DNA of 13,405 nucleotides from RUG12395 sp034178705 (GTDB taxonomy: Bacteria; Bacillota; Clostridia; Oscillospirales; CAG-272), in the NCBI GenBank assembly GCA_034178705.1, contig JAXFQY010000096.1, positions 1-13,405 of the forward strand, given 5' to 3'. Of this stretch, positions 6,474 to 13,094 are shown one piece after another (position 1 is the stretch's first letter; each line of letters starts with the position of its first letter). A program made the position numbers and the translations under genes. The notes under the pieces are model-generated. The model did not search any database and had not been told where the DNA came from. It worked only from the letters and a program-made list of their open reading frames with translations.

Positions 6474-7526
6474 TTATAAGGTAAAAAGAGCATTGAAATC
6501 TTCACGGCCTCGGAGAGCATCGAAGTCTTTCCAAGTCAGGTATTCCTTGAAATCCTCTGTCAAGGTTGATGTTCCGCTCCAAGTAACATCATTTGAGTCA
6601 TGAGACAATTTATTGAATATGGAGCATGTATAGGGAAGCGCTTTTTCTTTTCCTTCTTGATACATTTTTTCAAACTCAACAGCGTGGTGATGAGACTTTT
6701 TTAATACACGAATCGCTTCATCGTACTGATTTTTTATCGTCAAACATTCTGCTTGCCAAATATAATTGTGCATAAGTGTATCGTGAAACCACAAATAATT
6801 TCCGTCGTCAACAATAGTTTTTATTATTGTTTCGGCTGCTTTTATTGCAGCAAGGTCTCTGTGTCCGAATTCTAATTCAAAGATCAGATCTTTCATTTTT
6901 CTGAAAATCATGTTCTGCCTATGCTTTTCCCATTCCTCTCCTGTCAGGCACCATTTTAATAGTTCGTCCGCATCAGGATGTTGTTTGGCATAAGATACGG
7001 CCTCGTCTCTTCTTCCAATATCGGGTAGAGTCATAACGATTCCGTAAATTGCATCATTCTTGACATCATTATCTGTGCAATCTTCTATTATCATTTCATA
7101 GTATTTTACGGCATTTTGAAAATGCTCCTTTTGATCGTCTGAATGTCTTACACAATTATGAATTGCATAAGATGCTTCCGCATCTGCAAGCCACATCAGA
7201 TAATCAAAATTTCCGGGATATTCAGAAACTGCGGCTTTTGATATTTCATATCTCTTTTCGGTGTCTCCTGTATTCCACGTTTCCTGCCATATTTTCAGTA
7301 ATTCTTCTTGTCGTTCATCAACATCATTAGAAATACCAAAAAGTTCATCTGTTGTAACGTCAAGCAATCTTGCCAATGGCACTATCGCAGAAAGGTCGGG
7401 AGACGCCGCACCCGTTTCCCATTTTGAAACCGCTTGAAATGACACATGAAGATATTCCGCAAGTTTTTCCTGTGTCATATCCTTTTTCTTTCTTAGTTCT
7501 TTTATTTTTATTCCAATGTGAGCCAT
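6474..7526 (-). CDS. XRE-family regulator with long helical C-terminal domain
   Basis: A 350-aa protein. Residues 4-64 are a standard HTH_3 (Cro/CI) domain, with IKELRKKKDMTQEKLAEYL, HVSFQAVSKWETG and the usual DELFG end. The remainder, about 70-350, is helical with paired-helix character (for example NAVKYYEMIIEDC and QYDEAIRVLKKS), resembling a degenerate TPR array. The C terminus (FDALRGREDFNALF) is typical of clostridial helix-turn-helix proteins of this kind. TPR-type regulators often sense peptides or partner proteins, but no signal-peptide gene is visible next to it. AAGGAG precedes the ATG. It has its own promoter (7574-7601) and terminator, so it is monocistronic. Confidence 0.88.
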   Translation of the reverse strand: MAHIGIKIKELRKKKDMTQEKLAEYLHVSFQAVSKWETGAASPDLSAIVPLARLLDVTTDELFGISNDVDERQEELLKIWQETWNTGDTEKRYEISKAAVSEYPGNFDYLMWLADAEASYAIHNCVRHSDDQKEHFQNAVKYYEMIIEDCTDNDVKNDAIYGIVMTLPDIGRRDEAVSYAKQHPDADELLKWCLTGEEWEKHRQNMIFRKMKDLIFELEFGHRDLAAIKAAETIIKTIVDDGNYLWFHDTLMHNYIWQAECLTIKNQYDEAIRVLKKSHHHAVEFEKMYQEGKEKALPYTCSIFNKLSHDSNDVTWSGTSTLTEDFKEYLTWKDFDALRGREDFNALFTL

Positions 7527-7573
7527 AAATTAGTCTCCTTGTGAAAAGATAAGCGAGCTCTGCTTTCACTAAT

Positions 7574-7601
7574 ATTATATCATAAAATCAAAAGCAATCA
7601 A
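7574..7601 (-). promoter_or_regulatory. Promoter of the XRE regulator gene
   Basis: On the minus strand TTGATT (7596-7601) and TATAAT (7574-7579) are 16 bases apart, with an upstream TGA giving an extended -10. The start codon is about 48 bases downstream of the -10. Confidence 0.7.
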
Positions 7602-7650
7602 TAACTTGTTTTTTGATGATAATTCAACTACCGTTCGAGTTTTGACATAA

Positions 7651-7697
7651 AATTGGCGCACCTGCTTTATCGCAGGTGCGCCAATTGTAGTCTTTTT
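7651..7697. terminator. Strong hairpin terminator, bidirectional
   Basis: A perfect 15-bp stem, AATTGGCGCACCTGC (7651-7665) with its complement at 7672-7686 and a six-base loop. It is followed by TCTTTTT on the plus side and by TTTTA on the minus side. It lies between the M55 gene and the XRE gene and probably terminates the M55 transcript, although it is 178 bases past its stop. Confidence 0.65.
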
Positions 7698-7718
7698 GTG
7701 AGTTTCCTTTTTGGTTGA

Positions 7719-7880
7719 AGGAAGTGGGATAATCCAACCATTCTGAACCTTGAATATATTGAAGATTCTGCCGACAAAATCACGCTTACCGCTTCACTTT
7801 TAGATAATTACAGGATAAGAATACAACTGCGATTCCTGCAAATGATCGACCAACATCCGAAAACTAAATACATCCTATAA
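7719..7880 (+). pseudogene. Possible 3' remnant of a plus-strand gene
   Basis: The plus strand has an open frame with no start codon that ends TAA at 7878-7880. It gives about 50 residues of natural-looking protein, including LEYIEDSADKITLTASLL and QLRFLQMIDQHPKTKYIL. It overlaps the last codons of the M55 gene on the other strand by 17 bases. It lacks a ribosome binding site and start, so I read it as a decayed fragment; chance is possible. I do not recognise the family. Confidence 0.3.
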
Positions 7881-8691
7881 AGTCGTCTATCGTATAAACC
7901 GTCGACACTACCGTGTGTGCATCCTTACCGAGAATCTCATCGTCAGGGTAAGCGGCATCTATGCCCAATGATTGCAATTTCAATAAATACTTCGCCGCAT
8001 CCTCCGTGCGTTTAAAGGACTTTTCCATGGTAGAAGGAAACGTCATCGGACAATGGTAGCCATTGGCCTTAACCGCCTCCACGATATTCCTTTTTATATC
8101 CGACAAAAGTTCTTCGTTGCTGCGAAAGATCGCCTCATTACGCGCAATTTCCTTCTTTGTCACTACCGTCACAATCCCCGGTGCCGCTCTCCCGGCTTGC
8201 GCGCACGCGATGTCTCCCCCCGCGAAAAAGCAGGATGGGATCCCGTATGACGCGGCAATGTATGCGTCCATATCGAACTCTCCGATATATCTGCCGTTCA
8301 ATTTATAATACTGCACGACCTTACTGTTCATGGTGTGCGCTAAAACGCCCCCCAGCGTTCCTTCCATCGCGTGATAACCGAAGTAGCAAATGCAGTCGTA
8401 TTCCCCGTTGGCAAAGCGCATGCGCGGGAATTTGGGATCATATGAGATGAGTGCAATCCGGCTATCTAAGGAGGCAGCATCAACATTATTTCCGCCGCCG
8501 TGATTATCCCACAGCCCGACCTTTTCGACCCCCGCCTCAAAAAGCGCCTCTGCGGCGGCGTTGACCTCTGACACCGCTTGCCTTCTTGCAATATCCCATT
8601 GCTCGGTATCACGCCGGAGCCCCATATAAGGCTCACCTGCCACGTTGTTGACGCCTTCAAGATCTAACGCAATCAATACCCGTTTGTACAT
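7864..8691 (-). CDS. M55 family D-aminopeptidase (DppA-like)
   Basis: A 275-aa protein, the normal length for M55 zinc peptidases such as Bacillus subtilis DppA, cytoplasmic decamers that release N-terminal D-amino acids from peptides. The expected metal ligands are all visible: Asp10 and Glu12 in ALDLEG, His64 in WDNHGGGN, His107 in GYHA, and Glu138 in IGEFDMDA. His119 (LAHT) matches the catalytic histidine. The AGGDIACAQ segment is also typical. A strong promoter and AAGGA precede the start. In Bacillus, dppA sits with a dipeptide ABC transporter, but here it stands alone, so a role in cell-wall or D-peptide recycling is inferred from the family only. Confidence 0.92.
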   Translation of the reverse strand: MYKRVLIALDLEGVNNVAGEPYMGLRRDTEQWDIARRQAVSEVNAAAEALFEAGVEKVGLWDNHGGGNNVDAASLDSRIALISYDPKFPRMRFANGEYDCICYFGYHAMEGTLGGVLAHTMNSKVVQYYKLNGRYIGEFDMDAYIAASYGIPSCFFAGGDIACAQAGRAAPGIVTVVTKKEIARNEAIFRSNEELLSDIKRNIVEAVKANGYHCPMTFPSTMEKSFKRTEDAAKYLLKLQSLGIDAAYPDDEILGKDAHTVVSTVYTIDDFIGCI

Positions 8692-8717
8692 ACTGTCCGC
8701 TTCCTTTTTGTTTTTTT

Positions 8718-8746
8718 ATTATAACTAATAAGCATCGGGAAGTCAA
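8718..8746 (-). promoter_or_regulatory. Promoter of the M55 gene
   Basis: TTGACT (8741-8746) and TATAAT (8718-8723) on the minus strand are separated by 17 bases. The -10 lies about 27 bases before the start codon, giving a short leader that carries AAGGA. Confidence 0.8.
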
Positions 8747-8957
8747 GCAAAATTCAACCTTCAAGGCACATGAGTCTGTGGCTCTGTATCAGAAGAAGCG
8801 ATCGCCTTCAGCATACAATTGTCTTTCCTTTTTCATCTGTATGTCTCCGCTCTCATTCCTCCTGTCTTTGTGTATCAGAAAAGGGGAAACTGTCGCAGGT
8901 TCAATTCAATTCGGTTCGGGGAAGCAACAAAGGGGCAAAAAAGCACCCCCTTAAAAA

Positions 8958-8989
8958 CCAAAAAAATCTTGGAAAACAAGGCTTTTTGG
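8958..8989 (-). terminator. Imperfect palindrome, likely terminator of the BlaI/BlaR operon
   Basis: CCAAAAA on the left pairs with TTTTTGG on the right, with an inner CTTG/CAAG stem and a GAAAA loop on the plus strand. On the minus strand the hairpin is followed by a T-rich stretch (ATTTTTTT is in its 3' arm). It lies about 40 bases past the last gene of the operon. The outer CCAAAAA...TTTTTGGCAC form is shared with the hairpin at 12323-12417. Confidence 0.45.
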
Positions 8990-9017
8990 CACAGGTTGTG
9001 TTTTGACCTATGAGGAT

Positions 9018-9041
9018 GGCACGCTCTTACGAAATCGATCT
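9018..9041. repeat. Repeat copy A, overlaps the 3' end of the membrane protein gene
   Basis: The 24 bases (GGCACGCTCTTAC followed by GAAATCGATCT) match 12415-12438 at 21 of 24 positions. The stop codon and last four codons of the gene ending at 9027 are inside it. Confidence 0.6.
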
Positions 9042-10001
9042 ATCTTTATCACATAAGATAGTTGAGATAATGGCAGTTAAGCCACCCGGAACAAGGATAA
9101 GAATAATATCAATCGGTGCAAGTACGATTCCGGGAATTCCATTGAAAAAGAACCCGTTTCCAAAGCGATAAAGATGTCCGCTGAGCAATATCATTTCGCC
9201 GATGTACATAATCAAAGTAACAATTGAAGCAACCGCACAAGGAAGTACAACCGAAAGTGCTTTGTTCTTGTTAAGAGTGAACGACGTAACATAAACACCC
9301 ATTGTCACCCCGAAAAGCACAAAGAAAACACTCATCAGCACGGCTGACAACGCGGAAACCGTAATGTCGCCATTTCGGTAAAATGCGGTGAAGCAAGCCC
9401 AAATGCACATTCCGAGAAAGGCACCGCTTGCAACCGATTGTATGATCAGCGACTTGCGGCGGCTGTTATCCCCGGTCTGAATCATCTTAGCAAAGCCGTA
9501 AAAGCAATTCAGAATCGAAATGATCAGAACGACAGAAATGATGTAAAAATGGAGTTTGAATGCAGGGCTGTATTCGCCCATCAGGACATCTACTTCCGTC
9601 CACGTCCGTTCTTTAAAAGAATTCGGAGGAATGTAACACATATACATTTGCCAATCTTCAAGCGTTGAGAAAACTCCCGTTACCGTTCTTGTAACGGTTA
9701 CCATTCTCTCAAGCAAAACTTCCGATGCGAAAAAAATCGAAACTGAAATTGCCGATCCGCCAAAAAGCGCATATTTTTTGAAATCTTTTAGCAGAAGCGG
9801 GAGTAACGACACTCCGACAATCAAGGACACCGCGATCGGCGTATACGGGATGATATATTTAGGATAATTTTCTGCATATACCGTGCCGAAACGAATCATA
9901 TCAGAAACGACCGATATACCCATATAAATGGGATAAAAGGAAGCGAGAAGTACAGCCAAAACAGAAAACAGATAAAAATTTCTGAACAGTTTGTTTTTCA
10001 T
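9027..10001 (-). CDS. Polytopic membrane protein of the BlaI/BlaR1 operon
   Basis: A 324-aa protein with seven or eight hydrophobic segments (for example LFSVLAVLLASFYPIYMG near the N terminus, IAVSLIVGVSLLPLLL, and GIVLAPIDIILILVPGGLTA at the end) and one larger external loop at about 95-150 that contains no known motif. I chose the ATG at 9999-10001, beginning MKNKLFRNFY, because AAAGGGG precedes it. An in-frame upstream codon would run back into the BlaR1 gene. It begins 16 bases after the BlaR1 stop, so it is likely the regulated output of the operon. I do not recognise the family. The C terminus (KDRSIS) is encoded by a dispersed repeat and may be foreign to the original protein. Confidence 0.8.
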   Translation of the reverse strand: MKNKLFRNFYLFSVLAVLLASFYPIYMGISVVSDMIRFGTVYAENYPKYIIPYTPIAVSLIVGVSLLPLLLKDFKKYALFGGSAISVSIFFASEVLLERMVTVTRTVTGVFSTLEDWQMYMCYIPPNSFKERTWTEVDVLMGEYSPAFKLHFYIISVVLIISILNCFYGFAKMIQTGDNSRRKSLIIQSVASGAFLGMCIWACFTAFYRNGDITVSALSAVLMSVFFVLFGVTMGVYVTSFTLNKNKALSVVLPCAVASIVTLIMYIGEMILLSGHLYRFGNGFFFNGIPGIVLAPIDIILILVPGGLTAIISTILCDKDRSIS

Positions 10002-10017
10002 TTGGTTATATCCCCTT

Positions 10018-10932
10018 TCACGATGCGTTGGTAAGAAGCATGCAAGCGATAGCAATCATCAGAGCCAAAAAAGCAAGGATAGAAATGGTGGAAAGCTTTC
10101 GATAAGATAGAATATTTTCGATTCTGGTGCGAATATTTGCGCCGCCAAAGGCTGCGGCAAACACATTGGTTTTTTCTACGGTTGAAAGCAATGTGTGTGC
10201 ATATTCTTTCTTTTGGGCTTCGTTACATTTTGAAAGCACGGTTTCATCACAAGCAAGCTCGATATCCGAGAACAATAATTTTAAAAAGAGCCATGCAAAA
10301 GGGTTGAACCAATGAATACATACAAGGATTAACGCCACTATGCGAATACAATTATCCCCTCTTTTGATATGTGCATTTTCGTGCATCAGGATATAATCAT
10401 AATCGTTTTGTCTATATTCACACGGAAGAATGATTTTGGGGGATATCATACCGTAAACCGATGGCATCGTTATCTTGTCTGACAGATAAATATTATCCTT
10501 CATAAAGCGAGCATCTTGAATTTCGCGTATTGTTACAAAATAAAGGATGGCAAATGCAAGTATCGCCGCTAAAACCACGATGATCCACAACAAAGACGCG
10601 ATGCCGAACAATTTTTCAAGAAGATTTTCCTTGTATGTAATGGGAAAATAGCGATTTGCTCCCATTACGTAATTCGTCATCGTAAATGCAGAAGCATCAC
10701 CTATTTCATATACGGCAACCGTTTTCGTAGTAAATTTGGATATCAATGCCATGATACCATACTTGCTTGAAATACCAACAGGAATGCACATTCTGATAAA
10801 AGGAATCAACCAAAGCCAAATAAAAATTCGACGCGGGATTCTTTTGACAAGACGAATCAGCAATATTGGTATTCCGCAAATTGTTGCCGCAATACTCATG
10901 TTGAATATCCAATAGAATATTTCACCAAGCAT
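10018..10932 (-). CDS. BlaR1/MecR1-like M56 metallopeptidase, no sensor domain
   Basis: A 304-aa membrane protein. Hydrophobic segments lie at about 5-27, 34-52, 108-134 and 284-302. A cytoplasmic zinc-peptidase domain sits between the third and fourth, with the HExxH motif HENAH (184-188) and the third ligand in ELACDE (Glu225), as in family M56. In BlaR1 this protease cleaves the BlaI repressor after signal binding. The protein stops just after the last membrane segment and lacks the penicillin-binding C-terminal domain of staphylococcal BlaR1, so its signal is unknown. It starts three bases after the BlaI stop and is coupled to it. Confidence 0.92.
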   Translation of the reverse strand: MLGEIFYWIFNMSIAATICGIPILLIRLVKRIPRRIFIWLWLIPFIRMCIPVGISSKYGIMALISKFTTKTVAVYEIGDASAFTMTNYVMGANRYFPITYKENLLEKLFGIASLLWIIVVLAAILAFAILYFVTIREIQDARFMKDNIYLSDKITMPSVYGMISPKIILPCEYRQNDYDYILMHENAHIKRGDNCIRIVALILVCIHWFNPFAWLFLKLLFSDIELACDETVLSKCNEAQKKEYAHTLLSTVEKTNVFAAAFGGANIRTRIENILSYRKLSTISILAFLALMIAIACMLLTNAS

Positions 10933-10935
10933 AAG

Positions 10936-11292
10936 TTACCTCTTATCGATCAACTTTCGAAGTTCGTCTATCTCGCTCTGTGTAAGCTTTTCATCTTCAA
11001 GGAGTGCAGAAAAAAGGGCTTTCTTCGATCCTCCGAAAAGTTTGTCAATCAGTCCTTGCGTTTCATTCTTACAAACATCATTTCTCGATATAAGAGACGA
11101 GCAAATAAAACCGGGATCTGTGCGCTTGATATAGCCCTTTGCTTCTATTTTTTTAATCACCGTGTAGGTTGTGTTCTTGTTCCACACATATTCCTTTTCG
11201 GCAAGTATACTTAATTCCTTTGCACTGATCGGCTCGTGCGCCCAAATCAACTCCATTACCTTGAATTCGCTATCAAACAATTTTTGAGTCAT
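10936..11292 (-). CDS. BlaI/MecI family repressor
   Basis: A 118-aa protein. Its N-terminal winged helix (about 1-70) reads DSEFKVMELIWAHEPISAKE and continues NKNTTYTVIKKIEAKGYIKR, the standard Penicillinase_R pattern with the recognition helix around TTYTVIKKI. The C-terminal helices (about 75-118) would dimerise and carry the protease site. The start is the ATG at 11290-11292, seven bases from GGAGG. A TTG six bases upstream is too close to the ribosome binding site. It sits directly under its probable operator and precedes its partner protease. Confidence 0.93.
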   Translation of the reverse strand: MTQKLFDSEFKVMELIWAHEPISAKELSILAEKEYVWNKNTTYTVIKKIEAKGYIKRTDPGFICSSLISRNDVCKNETQGLIDKLFGGSKKALFSALLEDEKLTQSEIDELRKLIDKR

Positions 11293-11305
11293 TGCCAAGC
11301 CTCCA

Positions 11306-11351
11306 GACTATTACTATAGTATATACTATAGCAATAGTCCGGGTTTGTCAA
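11306..11351 (-). promoter_or_regulatory. BlaI promoter with 34-bp palindromic operator
   Basis: On the minus strand TTGACA (11346-11351) and TAGTAT (11323-11328) are 17 bases apart. The -10 lies within a 34-bp palindrome at 11306-11339, whose halves GACTATTACTATAGTAT and ATACTATAGCAATAGTC differ at one paired position. It contains the CTATAGTAT-type half-sites typical of BlaI-family operators. A bound dimer, or two, would cover the -10 and the transcript start. Confidence 0.85.
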
Positions 11352-11674
11352 TAGGTTTTTCATTTTTGTTAGTTCAAATTCTTTCGATCGTTTAAAGTCT
11401 GTATGAAATTCGGGAAAAGTGCGTTTTCGGCAGTTTGAATCCTTTCGGTCGTCGAAATAGCGAAAATAGATCTATGGAAATTCGAAAAAAGATAGAGTCG
11501 AAAAAAGCGGAGAAATCTCTCGAAATCTCCGCTTCTTTCGCACTTTAGTGCTGTTTTCATCGTGCAGGTCGTTTTTGACCGAAGCACCCACTACCCCTTG
11601 ACGATGATGAGCGCGAAAGTTGACTAGAGTCTGTTGTGTCTTCGCGCCACGCATTGCGAACGAAACTATGTATT
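11352..11674. other. Intergenic region with repeats, no gene
   Basis: I see no gene. It contains a hairpin GCGGAGA/TCTCCGC near 11505-11535, a short GCAC-TTTA-GTGC hairpin, and most of repeat copy 1. Two loosely similar segments (CTTTCGATCG near 11379 and CTTTCGGTCG near 11442) recur here. Confidence 0.5.
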
Positions 11675-11680
11675 TTATAA
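11595..11680. repeat. Diverged interspersed repeat, copy 1
   Basis: About 86 bp aligned with 12495-12581. Conserved blocks in order are CCCTTG, GATGAT, TTGAC, GTCT, CTTC, GCGCC, TTG, AACGA, ACT and a terminal TTATAA. The terminal TTATAA holds the last codon and stop of the adjacent minus-strand gene. Confidence 0.6.
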
Positions 11681-12154
11681 GGAGCAATTAAGCAGCTCTA
11701 AATTTTCTGCCTTAGGATAAAACTCTTTGAACTTTTCAGGCAAAGCAAAATCTTTTGTAAATATGAAAGTGTATGATGCATCGAATGCAACAATTTCAAT
11801 TTTTGATAATGGATGTTGCATGGTAAGCGGATTCTTCCAAAATCCGGGGTACATATCGTTTTCGGGAAGCTTGTATTTTAGTATATCTTCGTTAGATATG
11901 CACGGGTCAAATGCCGAAAATGTTCCCCAAATCCATTGGAAATCTTCTTTGTTGACTAAATCAGTCAGTTCTTTTCCTGTCAATATACAGTATTCATTTT
12001 CCAACATTTTTTGAATATCCTTATCGAATGGATAGCACTCCGGATAAGAGATTAGCCATTTGTAATTTAACTGAATATTATCAATGGAATCAAAAAGCTT
12101 TTTGAGATAAGTGTAATATTTTTCTCCTTTTTGAATAATCGTTCCGTAAACCAT
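11675..12154 (-). CDS. DUF2691-like hypothetical protein
   Basis: A 159-aa soluble protein with an acidic, aromatic-rich sequence, no signal peptide and no membrane segment. The opening (YYTYLKKLFDSIDN, then YKWLISYPECYPF) and the middle (FQWIWGTFSAFD) recall the uncharacterised Firmicutes family DUF2691, but this is from memory and uncertain. The start ATG has only a weak AAGGT upstream. Its own promoter is at 12178-12206, so it is monocistronic. Its last codon and stop (TTA TAA) lie in a dispersed repeat, so the true ancestral C terminus may differ. Function unknown. Confidence 0.75.
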   Translation of the reverse strand: MVYGTIIQKGEKYYTYLKKLFDSIDNIQLNYKWLISYPECYPFDKDIQKMLENEYCILTGKELTDLVNKEDFQWIWGTFSAFDPCISNEDILKYKLPENDMYPGFWKNPLTMQHPLSKIEIVAFDASYTFIFTKDFALPEKFKEFYPKAENLELLNCSL

Positions 12155-12177
12155 ACTGCCACTACCTTTTTTGTTTT

Positions 12178-12206
12178 ATTTTACCACATTTTTGTAAACA
12201 TTTCAA
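12178..12206 (-). promoter_or_regulatory. Promoter of the DUF2691-like gene
   Basis: TTGAAA (12201-12206) and TAAAAT (12178-12183) on the minus strand with a 17-base spacer, about 25 bases before the start codon. Confidence 0.65.
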
Positions 12207-12260
12207 ACGTTTTCGCATCCAAATCACGCCACAGACGGGTCCGTTTGCGCGAAGTTCAAT

Positions 12261-12290
12261 AAAAAAATGCTTTTCGCCAAAGCGAAAAGC
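12261..12290 (-). terminator. Rho-independent terminator (minus)
   Basis: GCTTTTCGC (12269-12277) pairs perfectly with GCGAAAAGC (12282-12290) with a four-base loop, and the minus strand continues ATTTTTTT. It would stop read-through from the acetyltransferase operon before the next promoter. Confidence 0.75.
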
Positions 12291-12322
12291 TACCTTACCT
12301 ATTCACTATTACCTATAACCTT

Positions 12323-12417
12323 GCCAAAAATCTCCTCAGACGGATTTAGTGAAAAGTGAAAAGTGAAGAGTGAAAAAGTAAAAATCTCCCCGAACTTCGT
12401 CCGAGGAGATTTTTGGC
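12323..12417. repeat. Long inverted repeat with nested alternative hairpin and heptad repeats
   Basis: GCCAAAAATCTCCTC (12323-12337) is the exact complement of 12403-12417. A second arm AAAAATCTCC (12380-12389) can instead pair with 12405-12414, giving a terminator-like hairpin followed on the minus strand by ACTTTTTC. Between them lie four tandem 7-mers, GTGAAAA x2, GTGAAGA and GTGAAAA (12349-12376). Confidence 0.6.
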
Positions 12418-12438
12418 ACACTCTTACAAAATCGATCC
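12415..12438. repeat. Repeat copy B
   Basis: The bases GGCACACTCTTAC followed by AAAATCGATCC match copy A at 9018-9041 with three differences. A partial second copy of the AAATCGATCC part follows at 12455-12464. Confidence 0.55.
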
Positions 12439-12494
12439 GTACCACAAGTTTTTTCGAAATCGATCCATGTTTCAAAGTCAGCGAATAGACTTAT

Positions 12495-12581
12495 CCCTTG
12501 GTGATGATAGGAGCCTCACTTGACCGTTGTCTTCCTGTTGCTTCAGCGCCTGCTTGAAAACGAGACTTATTTACCTTATAA
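12495..12581. repeat. Diverged interspersed repeat, copy 2
   Basis: It matches copy 1 at 11595-11680 in block order and spacing. It too ends in TTATAA, which encodes the last Leu codon and the stop of the acetyltransferase gene. Confidence 0.6.
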
Positions 12582-13094
12582 TTCCAATTCCAAATATCTG
12601 TCATTCTCTGAGTCAACAAAATCCGGAACAATCATTTCTGCATCCTTGCACCCTACCGAAAAATAAAAAGCGATTGTTTCTTCAGATGGAATTGCCGATA
12701 TAAACAGTTTTTTCGCATTGATAGTCAATGCTTCTTTTCTTGCTTTTTGAAGTAATGTTTTTCCGATTCCCACTCGCTTAAAAGCATCATCTACAAAAAG
12801 CATTGTCAAATTTGCATACCTGTCAATTATTTTTCCATCTACACAGATAAAACCAACAATCTGATCATTCTGAAAAGCACCTATTGCAAAACCGCCGCCT
12901 GCAATTTGTTTTTTGAGGTATTCCGCTATCCAAATTCGCTTTTCGGCAGACCAAGAGCGTGAACCGTTGATATGTTCAAGCGACCAAACAAAGTTTTGTT
13001 TTACCCATTGTTGACTCCATTTTTGCTCGTGCTTAAAATCGGCAAAATAATTGGATGACAGTTCCTCTGTATATAACCGCCTGTATTCTATCAT
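12576..13094 (-). CDS. GNAT family N-acetyltransferase
   Basis: A 172-aa protein. The C-terminal two thirds have the GNAT fold: AIGAFQNDQIVGFICVDG (strand pair, about 73-90), then LTMLFVDDAFKRVGIGKTLL, where the acetyl-CoA loop is R/K-x-x-G-I-G-K (about 112-117), and AKKLFISAIPSEETIAFYFS with the conserved NxxAxxFY-like end (SEETIAFY). Such enzymes transfer acetyl from CoA to amines; the substrate is unknown. The ATG at 13092-13094 follows AAAGGAG by five bases and overlaps the stop of the 38-aa upstream ORF (ATGA), so the two are coupled. Its stop lies in a dispersed repeat. Confidence 0.88.
   Translation of the reverse strand: MIEYRRLYTEELSSNYFADFKHEQKWSQQWVKQNFVWSLEHINGSRSWSAEKRIWIAEYLKKQIAGGGFAIGAFQNDQIVGFICVDGKIIDRYANLTMLFVDDAFKRVGIGKTLLQKARKEALTINAKKLFISAIPSEETIAFYFSVGCKDAEMIVPDFVDSENDRYLELEL

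Larger units (their letters stand above)
8692..9026. other. Intergenic region, promoter plus repeat
   Basis: No gene seen. The left part is the M55 promoter. The middle (about 8750-8940) shows nothing I can name, although 8891-8907 resembles half of a tRNA T-arm. The right part holds an imperfect palindrome and the repeat that overlaps the end of the neighbouring gene. Confidence 0.5.
12155..12575. other. Intergenic region rich in repeats and hairpins
   Basis: No gene seen. From left to right it holds the DUF2691-like gene promoter, a terminator, a long inverted repeat with heptad repeats inside, a duplicated AAATCGATCC motif (12429-12438 and 12455-12464), and repeat copy 2. Confidence 0.5.

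Noticed and set aside
8891..8907. tRNA gene or attachment site, because GTCGCAGGTTCAATTC matches half of a common T-arm
   Set aside because: The 3' half of the stem, acceptor, D-arm and anticodon arm are absent and no integrase is nearby. The match is short enough for chance.
11369..11687. Two minus-strand open frames of about 70 codons in the gap before the BlaI gene
   Set aside because: They run through hairpins and repeat copy 1, have no ribosome binding site and match no gene-like composition.
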